The translations under genes were made by a program, and so were the position numbers. From positions 499,529 to 563,528 of the forward strand of contig BOKP01000001.1 in NCBI GenBank assembly GCA_016861045.1: DNA of 64,000 nt, written 5' to 3'. This DNA is from Actinomycetes bacterium. Its GTDB lineage: Bacteria; Actinomycetota; Thermoleophilia; Solirubrobacterales; 70-9. Positions 8,426 through 17,574 of this stretch are shown piece by piece (the stretch's first letter is position 1; the number at the start of each line of letters is the position of its first letter). The notes below the pieces were generated by a model. The model was not told where the DNA came from. It searched no databases and was given only the letters and a program-made list of their open reading frames with translations.

Positions 8426-9232
8426 ATGGTCAGATCCGCAGCCGACAGGGCGTTCCTACCCGCGAAGAACCTGTTCGAGCAGGTCGGGAACATGATGATC
8501 CTGACCGGAAAGACGCTGGTCGCCACCGTCAAGCCTCCGTACCCGTACGGCGGCGAGTTCGTCAGCCAGTTCCTGTTCGCGCTTCAGCTCAGCTGGTTCC
8601 CGCTGCTGATCAGCACCGTAGCGTTCGGCTTCGGCGCGCCCGGGCTGCAGGCCGCGAACTTCCTCTCCCTGTTCGGCGCCCTCGACCGCCTCGGCGGCTT
8701 CTTCATCCTCGCGTCCGTGCGCGAGTTCGCCCCCGTCGTCACCGCCGTCGTCGTCGCCGGCGTCGCGGGCACGGCGATCACCGCCGACCTCGGCGCCCGC
8801 AAGATCCGCGAGGAGCTCGACGCGCTGATGGTGCTCGGCGTCGACCCGATCAAGAACCTCGTCGTCCCGCGCTTCCTCAGCCTGATGCTGGTGACGGGCC
8901 TGCTGAACATCTACGCGCTGCTGTTCGGGATCAGCGGCGGGCTCTTCGCGGAGCTCACCTACGGCCAGCCGCTCGGCGGCTTCTTCGCCACCCTCTTCAA
9001 CAACGCGTCGGTCACCGATCTCTGGGGGTCGGTGCTGAAGACGACCCTGTTCGGGGCGATCATCGCGATCGTCTGCTCCTACAAGGGGATGAATGCGTCC
9101 GGGGGTGCGCAGGGTGTCGGCACCGCCGTCAACCAGGGGGTCGTGATCGCGTTCATGGGCGTCTTCGCCTTCAACTACGTCTTCACGCAGACGCTGCTGG
9201 CCACCCACCCCGAGATCCAGACGATCAAGTGA
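8426..9232 (+). CDS. MlaE/YrbE-family lipid ABC transporter permease 1
   Basis: A 268-residue integral membrane permease of the MlaE/YrbE family, with about five or six hydrophobic segments and the family core LASVREFAPVVTAVVVAGVAG followed by GARKIREELDAL and VLGVDP. It should move phospholipid or other hydrophobic compounds between membrane and envelope. GAGAG directly precedes the ATG, giving a short Shine-Dalgarno spacing. The stop codon overlaps the GTG start of the second permease (GTGA), which implies translational coupling. It is the first gene of an MlaE-MlaE-MlaF operon. Confidence 0.93.
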   Translation: MVRSAADRAFLPAKNLFEQVGNMMILTGKTLVATVKPPYPYGGEFVSQFLFALQLSWFPLLISTVAFGFGAPGLQAANFLSLFGALDRLGGFFILASVREFAPVVTAVVVAGVAGTAITADLGARKIREELDALMVLGVDPIKNLVVPRFLSLMLVTGLLNIYALLFGISGGLFAELTYGQPLGGFFATLFNNASVTDLWGSVLKTTLFGAIIAIVCSYKGMNASGGAQGVGTAVNQGVVIAFMGVFAFNYVFTQTLLATHPEIQTIK

Positions 9233-10026
9233 CCGGTTGGCTCGCCGTGCCCAGGGAGTGGCTCTCCTCGATGGGGGAGATCACCCGCTTCTGCCTGCGG
9301 ACGATGGGGCTCGTCTTCTCGGGCCGGGTGTTCCAGTTCTTCGGCGAGGCCCTGCGTCAGGCCGGCATCCTGATCCTCGGCTCGACGATGGTGATCTGGG
9401 GCCTGGTCTTCATCCTCGGCCTCCAGTGCGGTATCGAGGGCGCCTACTTCAACCGCTCGCTCGGCTCGCCCTCCTACGCCGGCGTGTTCGCGGCGTGGTG
9501 CGACCTGCGCGAGGTCACCCCGTACGCGTTCGGGTACATGATGAGCGCCAAGGTGGGGACCGGGATCGTCGCCGAGCTCGGCGCGATGCGGATCTCGGAC
9601 GAGATCGACGCGCTCGAGGTGATGGGCATCCAGCCGGTCACCTTCCTCGCGGCGACCCGCCTGCTCGCCGCCTGGATGACGATCCCGTTCATGTACCTCG
9701 CCGCTGTCGGCATCGGCTTCGTCGGCTCCTACCTCGCGGTCGTCGAGCAGATCGGCGACACCTCCCCCGGCGGCTACCTGCTGATCTTCTGGATGTTCCA
9801 GAACCCGCCCGACCTCTTATTCAGCGTCATCAAGGGGATGTTCATGGCGACCGCGATCGTGCTCGTCGGCTGCTACTACGGCTACACGGCCTCGGGCGGG
9901 CCGGTCGGGGTCGGCACCGCGACCGCGAAGTCGATGGTGCTCAACATCGTGCTCGTGCACATAATCGGGATGATGGGGACGCTGGTCTTCTGGGGCGCCA
10001 ACCCGAGGGCCCCGATCGGCGGATGA
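9229..10026 (+). CDS. MlaE/YrbE-family lipid ABC transporter permease 2
   Basis: A 265-residue paralogue of the preceding permease; two different YrbE proteins per system are typical of actinobacterial Mce transporters. It carries the signature SAKVGTGIVAELGAMRISDEI and MGIQPV, with several membrane spans. The GTG start at 9229 overlaps the stop of the first permease by 4 nt. A longer upstream frame exists but runs through the first permease gene. The ATPase gene begins 22 nt after its stop. The cargo cannot be told from the permease alone. Confidence 0.93.
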   Translation: MTGWLAVPREWLSSMGEITRFCLRTMGLVFSGRVFQFFGEALRQAGILILGSTMVIWGLVFILGLQCGIEGAYFNRSLGSPSYAGVFAAWCDLREVTPYAFGYMMSAKVGTGIVAELGAMRISDEIDALEVMGIQPVTFLAATRLLAAWMTIPFMYLAAVGIGFVGSYLAVVEQIGDTSPGGYLLIFWMFQNPPDLLFSVIKGMFMATAIVLVGCYYGYTASGGPVGVGTATAKSMVLNIVLVHIIGMMGTLVFWGANPRAPIGG

Positions 10027-10048
10027 TGCGGACGACGAGGAGGAGAGC

Positions 10049-11020
10049 GTGACCGAGGAAGAGAACCGCGAGCAGCCGATGTACGAGGGCCGGCCGGTGC
10101 CGACGCCGCCGGCGCAGGCACCCCCGAGCGGGCCGATCGGCGGCGACCCCGACTCGGCCGCGCCGGAGCTGGGCGAGCTCAACGTCGACTACTCGATTCC
10201 GGGCGTCGAGGCCAACGACACCGACCCGTACCGCTGGCACACCGGCGAGAAGCGCGACCACGGAGGCGAGGACGCGATCGAGGTGATCGACCTCGTCAAG
10301 CAGTTCGGCTCGACCCGGATCATGAACGGGCTCAACCTCGGCCTGCCCAACGACGAGGTCTCGATGGTCCTCGGCCCGTCCGGCACCGGCAAGAGCGTCC
10401 TCGTCAAGCTGATCGTCGGCCTCCTCTACCCGGACGCGGGCGACATCCTCGTCCACGGCGACTCGGTGCCGAACATGACCGACGACGAGCTCTTCGAGAT
10501 GCGGAAGAAGTTCGGCCTGCTGTTTCAGGACGGCGCGCTGTTCGGCTCGATGAACGTCTACGACAACACGGCCTTCCCGCTCCGCCAGCACACCGACAAG
10601 TCCGAGGACGAGATCGCCGAGATCGTCAACCGGCGGCTGCGCGAGGTCGGGCTCGCCGAGGCGCACTACAAGATGCCCAACGAGCTCTCCGGCGGGATGC
10701 GGAAGCGGGCCGGCTTCGCCCGCGCGCTCGTGCTCGACCCGGCGATCGTCTTCTTCGACGAGCCCGACTCCGGGCTCGACCCGGTGCGGACAGCGCTGCT
10801 CTGCGAGCTGATCCGCGAGATCCACGAGGAGAACGGCGGCTGCTACATGGTGATCAGCCACGACCTCGGGACGGCGCGCCGGATCGCCGACTTCATCGCC
10901 GTGCTCTGGAAGGGCCGGATCGTCGAGAGCGGGCCAAGCGAGGAGCTGTTCAACTCCGACAACGACTTCGTACGCCAGTTCCTCAACGCCGAGGTGGACG
11001 GCCCGCTGGCGATGGACTGA
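10049..11020 (+). CDS. MlaF-type ABC transporter ATP-binding protein
   Basis: A 323-residue cytoplasmic ATPase that powers the two YrbE/MlaE permeases. All ABC motifs are present: Walker A GPSGTGKS (near residue 110), Q-loop FQDGALF, signature LSGGM, Walker B IVFFDEP, D-loop SGLDP and switch His in ISHD. About 70 extra residues at the N-terminus are Pro-rich and polar, longer than in E. coli MlaF. The GTG start is preceded by GAGGAGGAGAG. It ends the operon; the next gene faces the other way, so no MCE substrate-binding subunit is encoded here. Confidence 0.93.
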   Translation: MTEEENREQPMYEGRPVPTPPAQAPPSGPIGGDPDSAAPELGELNVDYSIPGVEANDTDPYRWHTGEKRDHGGEDAIEVIDLVKQFGSTRIMNGLNLGLPNDEVSMVLGPSGTGKSVLVKLIVGLLYPDAGDILVHGDSVPNMTDDELFEMRKKFGLLFQDGALFGSMNVYDNTAFPLRQHTDKSEDEIAEIVNRRLREVGLAEAHYKMPNELSGGMRKRAGFARALVLDPAIVFFDEPDSGLDPVRTALLCELIREIHEENGGCYMVISHDLGTARRIADFIAVLWKGRIVESGPSEELFNSDNDFVRQFLNAEVDGPLAMD

Positions 11021-11072
11021 GCGGGAGCCCGCCCGTAGCCCGCCGCGAGGGGAGGCGGGCGGCGTCTCGCGG

Positions 11073-12299
11073 TCACGCCAGCGCCCGCGCCCGCAGCGCC
11101 AGCTCGAGCACGAACCGGTCCCAGCCCGACGCCGGATCGCGTCCGGTCAGTTCGGCGACCCGGCGAAGCCGGTAGCGGACCGTCTGCGGGTGGACGTGGA
11201 GGCTTTCCGCCGCCGCCACGGCGTTGCCGGCCGCGAAGTACGCCGTCAGGGTCTCGATCAGCGGGCGGTTGGCCTCGTCTCCGAGAGAGCCGAGGACCTC
11301 GTCCCGCACCGCCCCGCTCGTGCGCTCGAGCGATCCCGCCAGGGAGCCGAGCAACTGCGCCTCGCCGTCGGTGGCGAGGGCCGGCGCCTGGGTGCCGCCG
11401 GCGAGCAGCAGCTTGAGGACGATCCGGGCGAGGCGGTAGGTCTCGGGTACCGATGCAACATCCGCCGCCTGGACCGCCGCCGCTCGCAGGTCGAGCCCGC
11501 GGAGGGCCCGGGCGAGCTGATCGCGATCGACGTCGGGCGTGAGGAAGATCAGCCGTCCACCGCCGACGAGCTCGAGCCGGCGGCCGTGGCGTTCCGGCTC
11601 GGGAAGGGCCTTGCGCAGCTCCAGCCCGCGGTTCGCGAGCTCGGCCGTCTCGCACTCGCCGGGAGGGCCGGCGACGATCATCACGGGGCGTTCGGGCAGG
11701 CTCACCGTCAGGGCCTGCGCCCGCTCGGCGATCGCCTCGCCCGAGGTGAAGCGCCCCGCGAGCAGATCGGCGAACAGCCTCCGGACGGCGTGATCGGGTC
11801 GCTCCGTCATCTGCGCCGCGCGGTCCAGGTAGGCCTCGGCGACGACGTCGCAGATCTGGTCGAGGAAGCGCATGATGATCGCCGCGAAGTCGTGGACGTC
11901 GTCGGCGTTGAGGACGCCGCGACCGCTGCGGATCACGTAGTCGAAGGCGGCGGCGCCGCCGACCCGCCACGCGCGCAGGACGGCCGGCAAGGGCCGGCCC
12001 CTGTGGGCTCGGTCGACTCCCATCTCCGCGTAGGGCGCGAGCTCCCGGCGCCGCGCCAGCCGGCCCTCCGCCCAGAGGCCCAGGATCGCCTGGAATCCGA
12101 CGATCCCGATCCGGCGGGTGTCTTCGAGCAGCGGCGGGTCGAGCGAGCCGTACAGGGGGACCTCATTGGCTATCGACCTGATCATCTCCTCGCCGACGAC
12201 TTCCGCCTCCGAGCGAAGCCGCTCGAGCAGCAGCGGGTGGCGGCACGGCCGCAGGCCCGGGTGCTCCTGGTCTGACGCTGGGGTCGATGTCGCTGCCAT
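11073..12299 (-). CDS. PucR/CdaR-type transcriptional regulator
   Basis: A 408-residue cytoplasmic regulator. The C-terminal ~50 residues form the PucR helix-turn-helix (LIETLTAYF, then HVHPQTVRYRLRRVAELTG). The central part resembles the GGDEF-like region of CdaR proteins, and the N-terminal ~150 residues form a helical domain. Such proteins usually respond to small metabolites and control catabolic genes. The ATG at 12299 is preferred; an in-frame extension to 12449 would enter the promoter region of the divergent hydrolase gene. It is convergent with the MlaF gene (52 nt between stops) and divergent from the secreted hydrolase, which could be its target. Confidence 0.85.
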   Translation of the reverse strand: MAATSTPASDQEHPGLRPCRHPLLLERLRSEAEVVGEEMIRSIANEVPLYGSLDPPLLEDTRRIGIVGFQAILGLWAEGRLARRRELAPYAEMGVDRAHRGRPLPAVLRAWRVGGAAAFDYVIRSGRGVLNADDVHDFAAIIMRFLDQICDVVAEAYLDRAAQMTERPDHAVRRLFADLLAGRFTSGEAIAERAQALTVSLPERPVMIVAGPPGECETAELANRGLELRKALPEPERHGRRLELVGGGRLIFLTPDVDRDQLARALRGLDLRAAAVQAADVASVPETYRLARIVLKLLLAGGTQAPALATDGEAQLLGSLAGSLERTSGAVRDEVLGSLGDEANRPLIETLTAYFAAGNAVAAAESLHVHPQTVRYRLRRVAELTGRDPASGWDRFVLELALRARALA

Positions 12300-12495
12300 C
12301 GCGATCCCCGGAGATGCGGGGGCTTGCCTGGAGGATGCTAACCGCGCCGACGGGCGGCGGCACTCGTCCAATCGGCACCGGCATGGCCGTCCTCGGGGCC
12401 GGTTGTCACCCGGTGAGTCCGCGGTTCGGGAACTTCGAACACTTGCCAACAGATCGCTTGCGCGGCGGCGGTGCCCTGGCTAGCTTCGGGCTCCG

Positions 12496-14883
12496 ATGAG
12501 GCGGTTGATTGTCATATCGGTGGTGAACCTCGCCGCGCTCTGCCTCGGGCTCCCCAACGCGGCGGCGCAGGCGCCCGACGGCGAGGGGGTCGAGGTGCTC
12601 GCCGGGCCCGTCGACTGCCCGGCGCCGTTCTCCTGCCGCGCGATCGACCTCCGCGTCGATGTCCGCCCCGACGAGAGCGGCATGCAGGGACTGGAAGCGA
12701 GGTTCCTCCTCCCTCGTGAGGACGCGCCCGCCCCGCCCGCCGGAGACCTGCGTGGAGGGCGTGGCTCGCTGCCGGGGCTGCTCACCTTCCCAGGGACGGG
12801 CTACTGCACGACGCGCGATCCCCTCACCCCGCCGGACGGAGGTGGCGAGACCTTCTGGGACCGGTTGGAGGCGGACCCGGACACCGGCATGGCGAAGCGG
12901 ATCGAGCTGGCGGGCGAAGGTATCGCCCAGGTGATGCTGGCGATTCGCGGGCATCGCTCGTGCTACGAGCCGGGGGACGGGATGTATGGGACGGGGAGTT
13001 GGATCGGCCCGGTCGAGTTCGCCGACTACGACGCGCTGCTCGAGCGGCTGGTCGCCGGCGATCTCCACGCGGAGATACCGGCGCTCGATTCCCGCCACGT
13101 CGGGCTCAGCGGCGGCTCCCACGGGGGCATCACGTCGCTCATCTACGCCGCCAAGTCAGCCTTCCCGAAGCCGTTCGCACTGGTCATGCCGAGCGTCGGC
13201 TCGCCGGACATGAGCGACTGGATGGAGCGGTCGCTGGATCCGACGGAGGGACTCGACGGCGTGACCGGGATCGGCTTGCTCTCGATCCCCGGCGTCATCT
13301 CTCAGCTCAAGGCCTATCCGGGCTCGGATCTGCAGGACCGCGTGATCGAGGCAATGAGCGGCGATTTCTCCCAATGGCCCGCCTACTGGGCGTACCGCAC
13401 CGCCTACGACAGCGATGGCAGCCTCGACACCTTCGACGCCAAGGTGCGGGCGCTGGTCATGCACACCGGGGGGCGGGACTGCATCGTGCCGGTGAACCGG
13501 CAGGTGGAGTTCTGGGAGCAGCTCGAGCGGGACTACAGGCGGCCGAACGACCTCTGGCTGTTCTCGACGGACCCTCACTCCTGCAAATGGGTCACCCCCC
13601 GCTATCCCTCGGTCGACGAGGCCTTCGGCTACGACGGTGGCGGGGGCTTCTTCCCGACCTGGAGCGAAGAGCTCAAGGCGTGGTCGGAGAGCATGCTCAA
13701 GAAGGAGGTCTTCCAGTGGGCGGCGCGGACCTATCTGGCCGGCGACGATGACGGATGGCGACCGGGGCCGGCGCTGGTCACCCCGCTCGTGCAGGGCGAG
13801 GAGAGCGGTCAGCGCGAGCCGTACCGGGCGGTGCGCACGCTCAGCGGCGCCCAGACCGGTCGCAAGACCCTCTGGCTTCGCGGCGACGGAGTTCTCGCCT
13901 CGCGGCGGAAGGCGTTCACCAAGACCGTCATCGAGCACGAGCCCGGCGGGGTCTGTCCGGTGTTCAGCATCATCGCCCCGTGCGGGAAGACCGGCTGGGG
14001 CGGCTCCGATGCCGGGCAGCGGATCCAGGAGCTCGAGCAGATCCGCTCCTCGACCGATTTCGTCTCCCGTCCCTTCCGCAAGCAGGTGACCCTGCTCGGC
14101 TCACCGAGCCTCCGCGCGAGGGTCAGGATCGATCGGGACGAGAGCTTCGCCGGCGCCGGGATCGTCGCGCAGCTCTGGTACCTGCCGCCGGACCTGCCGT
14201 CGAGCTCGCCCGGCTGGATGTTCACGCATGGGATGCGGTTTCTGAAGGTGCTGCCGGAAGACGGCGTCGTGGACGTGCGGATCCCGCTCGACAGCCGGGT
14301 GATGACGCTGGAGCCCGGTGGCCGCCTGCGCCTCACGCTCACCAACCTCACGACCTACATCAAGGGCTTCCCCTGGCATCATCCGGTGACGACGCCCTAC
14401 GACGTCACCCTGCTCTCGCGTCCCCGCCACCCGGCCATGCTCAAGATGCCGGTGAGCTCGAGCTTCGAGAGGCTGCCGTTGGCCGATCTGTCGAGGTTCG
14501 AGGGGAACGGTCCCTGCGCGGGGCGTGAGAGCCGCTGCCGATGCCGGGGAAGGGCCGCCACTCAGGCCTGGAGCGACGGGGATGGCAGATTCCGCGGCAC
14601 CCCGGGCCGTGACGTGATCGTCGCCGGCCGTGGCGACGACACGATCCGCGGCGGCGGGGGCGGTGACCTGATCTGCGGCGGGCCGGGCCGCGACGCGATC
14701 CAGGGGCAGGGCGGTCGAGATCTCATCCGCGGCAACGGCGGCGGCGACCGGCTCCGCGGGGGCCTGGGGCCGGATCGCCTCGATGGCAACGGCGGCCGCG
14801 ACCGAATACACGGAGGCGGCGGCCGACGGGACCGCTGCCGAGGGGGAGGCAGCCGCAATCGCATCCGCGGCTGTGAGGCGTAG
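12496..14883 (+). CDS. Secreted CocE/S15-like hydrolase with C-terminal RTX-like repeats
   Basis: A 795-residue exported protein. Residues 1-25 are a signal peptide. An alpha/beta-hydrolase domain of the CocE/NonD type follows, with the nucleophile motif GGSHGG (Ser208) and a downstream TGGRDCIVP stretch that probably holds the acid. A beta-jelly-roll, PepX_C-like domain spans roughly 430-680. The last ~100 residues (696-795) are Gly/Asp-rich nonapeptides such as GRGDDTIRGG and GGRDRIHGG, the pattern of calcium-binding RTX repeats. Here many positions carry Arg, and the usual large hydrophobic is kept. Predicted role is extracellular ester, amide or peptide hydrolysis. A TAGCTT element 9 nt before the ATG suggests a nearly leaderless transcript. 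Confidence 0.82.
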   Translation: MRRLIVISVVNLAALCLGLPNAAAQAPDGEGVEVLAGPVDCPAPFSCRAIDLRVDVRPDESGMQGLEARFLLPREDAPAPPAGDLRGGRGSLPGLLTFPGTGYCTTRDPLTPPDGGGETFWDRLEADPDTGMAKRIELAGEGIAQVMLAIRGHRSCYEPGDGMYGTGSWIGPVEFADYDALLERLVAGDLHAEIPALDSRHVGLSGGSHGGITSLIYAAKSAFPKPFALVMPSVGSPDMSDWMERSLDPTEGLDGVTGIGLLSIPGVISQLKAYPGSDLQDRVIEAMSGDFSQWPAYWAYRTAYDSDGSLDTFDAKVRALVMHTGGRDCIVPVNRQVEFWEQLERDYRRPNDLWLFSTDPHSCKWVTPRYPSVDEAFGYDGGGGFFPTWSEELKAWSESMLKKEVFQWAARTYLAGDDDGWRPGPALVTPLVQGEESGQREPYRAVRTLSGAQTGRKTLWLRGDGVLASRRKAFTKTVIEHEPGGVCPVFSIIAPCGKTGWGGSDAGQRIQELEQIRSSTDFVSRPFRKQVTLLGSPSLRARVRIDRDESFAGAGIVAQLWYLPPDLPSSSPGWMFTHGMRFLKVLPEDGVVDVRIPLDSRVMTLEPGGRLRLTLTNLTTYIKGFPWHHPVTTPYDVTLLSRPRHPAMLKMPVSSSFERLPLADLSRFEGNGPCAGRESRCRCRGRAATQAWSDGDGRFRGTPGRDVIVAGRGDDTIRGGGGGDLICGGPGRDAIQGQGGRDLIRGNGGGDRLRGGLGPDRLDGNGGRDRIHGGGGRRDRCRGGGSRNRIRGCEA

Positions 14884-15013
14884 CAGCGGCCGGTAGGGCC
14901 CGTCCGCGTCACCGGGAGCGCCTCAGCGGGCGCGATGGACCTGCGGCGGCCGCGGCGGGCTTCGCGGTCCGATCGGGCGTTGCGGCGCGTCACCGCTCTA
15001 TCGTGTCTGGCGC

Positions 15014-17572
15014 GTGCGCCGCTTCCTCGGTCGGATAGGAGAGTGGTCGGTCACCCACCCGGCGGCGGCGATCGCCGCGGTGGTCTCGGTGGTCGCGATC
15101 GTCGGGGTCGTCGGCGGGCTGCGGCTGTCGCCCGACGCGGGCACCGACAAGCTCGTCGACGACGACTCGGCTGCGTTCGTCGGCACCGAGCGGTTCCGGG
15201 GGCGCTTCGGCGACGACGCGATCGTGATCCTGGCCGAGGGCGACCTGCGGAAGCTCCTGCTGACCCGCGACAGCCACCGGCTGCTCGGGCTCGAGGCGTG
15301 CCTGGCAGGCCGCGTCGATCGCAGCGCCGTCGCCGCGACCGACGTCTGCAGCCGGATCGCCGCGCTCGGCGCGACCCGTGTCGTGTTCGGGCCCGCGACG
15401 TTCCTCAGCGAGGCGGCGGCGCGGTCGAACGAGGCGATCCTGCGCCAGGTCCAGTCGCTGGAGGACGCATCGCCCGCCGAGCGGCAGCGGCTCCTGCGCC
15501 AGTTCCTGAGCAGCGGCCTGAGCCCGGCAGCCGTTCTCGCGGGCCTCTCGATCGACAACCAGCAGTTCGTCTCCTCGATCGTCTTCGACCGGACGAAGCC
15601 GGGCGCGCCGCCGAAGTCGAAGTTCGGGTACCTGTTCCCGAGCGATCGCGGCGCGCTGATCTCGATCCGGCTCGAGCCCGACCTCGACGAGGCCGACCGC
15701 CGCGAGGCGGTCGGGCTGATCCGAACGGCGGTCGGCGATCAGCGGTTCGCCCTCCGCCACGGCAGCTATGAGATCTCCGGCATCCCGGTCGTCGCGCAGG
15801 GCCTCGCCGACGAGCTCGGCAGCCAGATCGCGCTCCTGTTCGCGGTCGCGCTCGTCGTCATGGCGGCGGTACTGACGATCGGCTTCGGGCCGCCGCTGCG
15901 CCTGCTGCCGCTGCTGATCGCGATCGGCGCCGCCGGCTTCGCGTTCGGATTGCTGTCGCTCCTCGGCGGCTCGCTGACGATGGCTTCGGTCGCGGTGCTC
16001 CCGGTCGTCATCGGCTTGGCCGTCGACTACGCGATCCAGCTTCAGGCGCGCTTTCGGGAGGCCGTGGCGGATGGTCGCCGCCCGCCCGCCGCCGCCGTCT
16101 TCGCCGCCGTCCGCGGCGGCCCGGTGATCGCGACCGCCGCGCTCGCGACCGCGGTCGGATTCCTCGCCCTGATCCTCTCGCCGATCCCGATGGTCCGCGA
16201 GTTCGCGATCGCGCTCGTCGCCGGCATCGCCGCGGCCCTGGCGATCTCGCTGACCGCCGGTCTCGCGGCGCTCTCGATGGCCCCCGCCCGCACGGAGGCA
16301 CGGCGCCGGCCGCCGCGGGGTCGGATCGCCCGCCCGCTCGTCGTCCTGGGTGAGCGCGCCAGAGCGACCCGCGCCGGCCTCCGCAGCCGCGGGTCGACGG
16401 CGTGGAGCAGAGCGCTGGCGGCGTCGATCCGGCGGCCGGGCCGGGTTCTCACGGTCGCGGCGGTGCTCGCCGTGTCCGGCTGGGTGGCCGGCGCCGGGGC
16501 CAAGGTCGTGACGGACATCCGCGAGCTCGTGCCCGGCGACCTTCCGGCGATGCGGTCGGTCGAGCGTCTCCAGGACGCGACCGGGATCTCGCAGGAGCTC
16601 GACGTGATCGTCTCCGGCGACGTCACCACGCCCGAGGCGATCGCCTGGATGAGCGACTTCAAGCAGCGGGTGTTGGCCCGCAACGGCTTCGGCCCGGACA
16701 CCCCGAACTGCCTCGCCGAGTCGGCAGAGCTCTGTCCCGGGCCGGCACTGCCGGATCTCTTCGATCTGAGCTCGGGGGCGCCGCTCGACCAGCGGCGCGT
16801 CGATGCCGTGCTCGCGGCCGTGCCGCAGTACTTCTCGCAGGCGATCCTCTCGCGCTCCGAGGGCGGGGACGTAGCCGCGCTCTCGTTCCTGATCCCGGTG
16901 ATGCCGCTCGACGAGCAGGAGCGACTCGTCTCCGGCATCCGCGCCGAGCTCGACCCGCCCGCGGGCGTGAGCGCCGAGGTCGTCGGCCTTCCGGTCCTGA
17001 CCGCCGACGCGAGCGCGGCGCTCTCCGGCTCGCGCTACTGGCTGGCGGCTGCCGGGCTCTTCGCCGTCGCCCTCGTCCTGCTCGCCGTCTACCGCTCCCC
17101 CGGGCGCGCGCTCGTGCCGTTGCTGCCGATCGTGCTCGCGACCGGATGGTCGGCGCTCGTGCTCGCGGCGATCGACATCCCGCTCAACCCGATGTCGGCG
17201 ACGCTCGGCGCGCTCGTGATCGCGGTCGCGACCGAGTTCAGCGTCATCCTCGCCGCCCGCTATCACGAGGAGCGGGGGACGGGACGGAGCGTCGGCGAGG
17301 CGTTGCGATCCACCTACTCGCGGACCGGGGCCGCGGTGATCGCCTCCGCGGTCACCTCGATCGCCGGCTTCGGCGTCCTCGCGCTCAGCCGGATCACGAT
17401 GCTGCGCGACTTCGGGGTCGTCACCGTGGTCGACCTCACCGTCGCCCTGGCCGGGGTCATGCTGGTGTTGCCGGCGGCGCTCGTCTGGGCCGAGCACGGC
17501 TTCCATCCGCTGCCGGCGCTGCGCAGGCTCGCCGCCCGGGCGCCCCGGCGCGACGTCGACGTCCCGACCTGA
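15014..17572 (+). CDS. RND-superfamily (MMPL/HpnN-like) transporter
   Basis: An 852-residue inner-membrane transporter with the RND layout: one membrane helix near 15-37, a large extracytoplasmic loop to about 265, five clustered helices to about 430, then the same pattern repeated (helix near 485, loop 510-670, cluster 675-835). It has a sterol-sensing-like core (PVVIGLAVDYAIQLQARFREA; in the second half, IAVATEFSVILAARYHEE). Family members export hydrophobic lipids, hopanoids or drugs. The GTG start at 15014 has no strong Shine-Dalgarno. Only 2 nt separate it from the next gene, and the third follows 2 nt later, so the three form a tight operon. Confidence 0.88.
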   Translation: MRRFLGRIGEWSVTHPAAAIAAVVSVVAIVGVVGGLRLSPDAGTDKLVDDDSAAFVGTERFRGRFGDDAIVILAEGDLRKLLLTRDSHRLLGLEACLAGRVDRSAVAATDVCSRIAALGATRVVFGPATFLSEAAARSNEAILRQVQSLEDASPAERQRLLRQFLSSGLSPAAVLAGLSIDNQQFVSSIVFDRTKPGAPPKSKFGYLFPSDRGALISIRLEPDLDEADRREAVGLIRTAVGDQRFALRHGSYEISGIPVVAQGLADELGSQIALLFAVALVVMAAVLTIGFGPPLRLLPLLIAIGAAGFAFGLLSLLGGSLTMASVAVLPVVIGLAVDYAIQLQARFREAVADGRRPPAAAVFAAVRGGPVIATAALATAVGFLALILSPIPMVREFAIALVAGIAAALAISLTAGLAALSMAPARTEARRRPPRGRIARPLVVLGERARATRAGLRSRGSTAWSRALAASIRRPGRVLTVAAVLAVSGWVAGAGAKVVTDIRELVPGDLPAMRSVERLQDATGISQELDVIVSGDVTTPEAIAWMSDFKQRVLARNGFGPDTPNCLAESAELCPGPALPDLFDLSSGAPLDQRRVDAVLAAVPQYFSQAILSRSEGGDVAALSFLIPVMPLDEQERLVSGIRAELDPPAGVSAEVVGLPVLTADASAALSGSRYWLAAAGLFAVALVLLAVYRSPGRALVPLLPIVLATGWSALVLAAIDIPLNPMSATLGALVIAVATEFSVILAARYHEERGTGRSVGEALRSTYSRTGAAVIASAVTSIAGFGVLALSRITMLRDFGVVTVVDLTVALAGVMLVLPAALVWAEHGFHPLPALRRLAARAPRRDVDVPT

Positions 17573-17574
17573 CC

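Noticed and set aside
11190-12275. Long open frame opposite the PucR regulator
   Set aside because: It is antisense to a clear gene; such long frames arise from high GC and lack recognisable domains.
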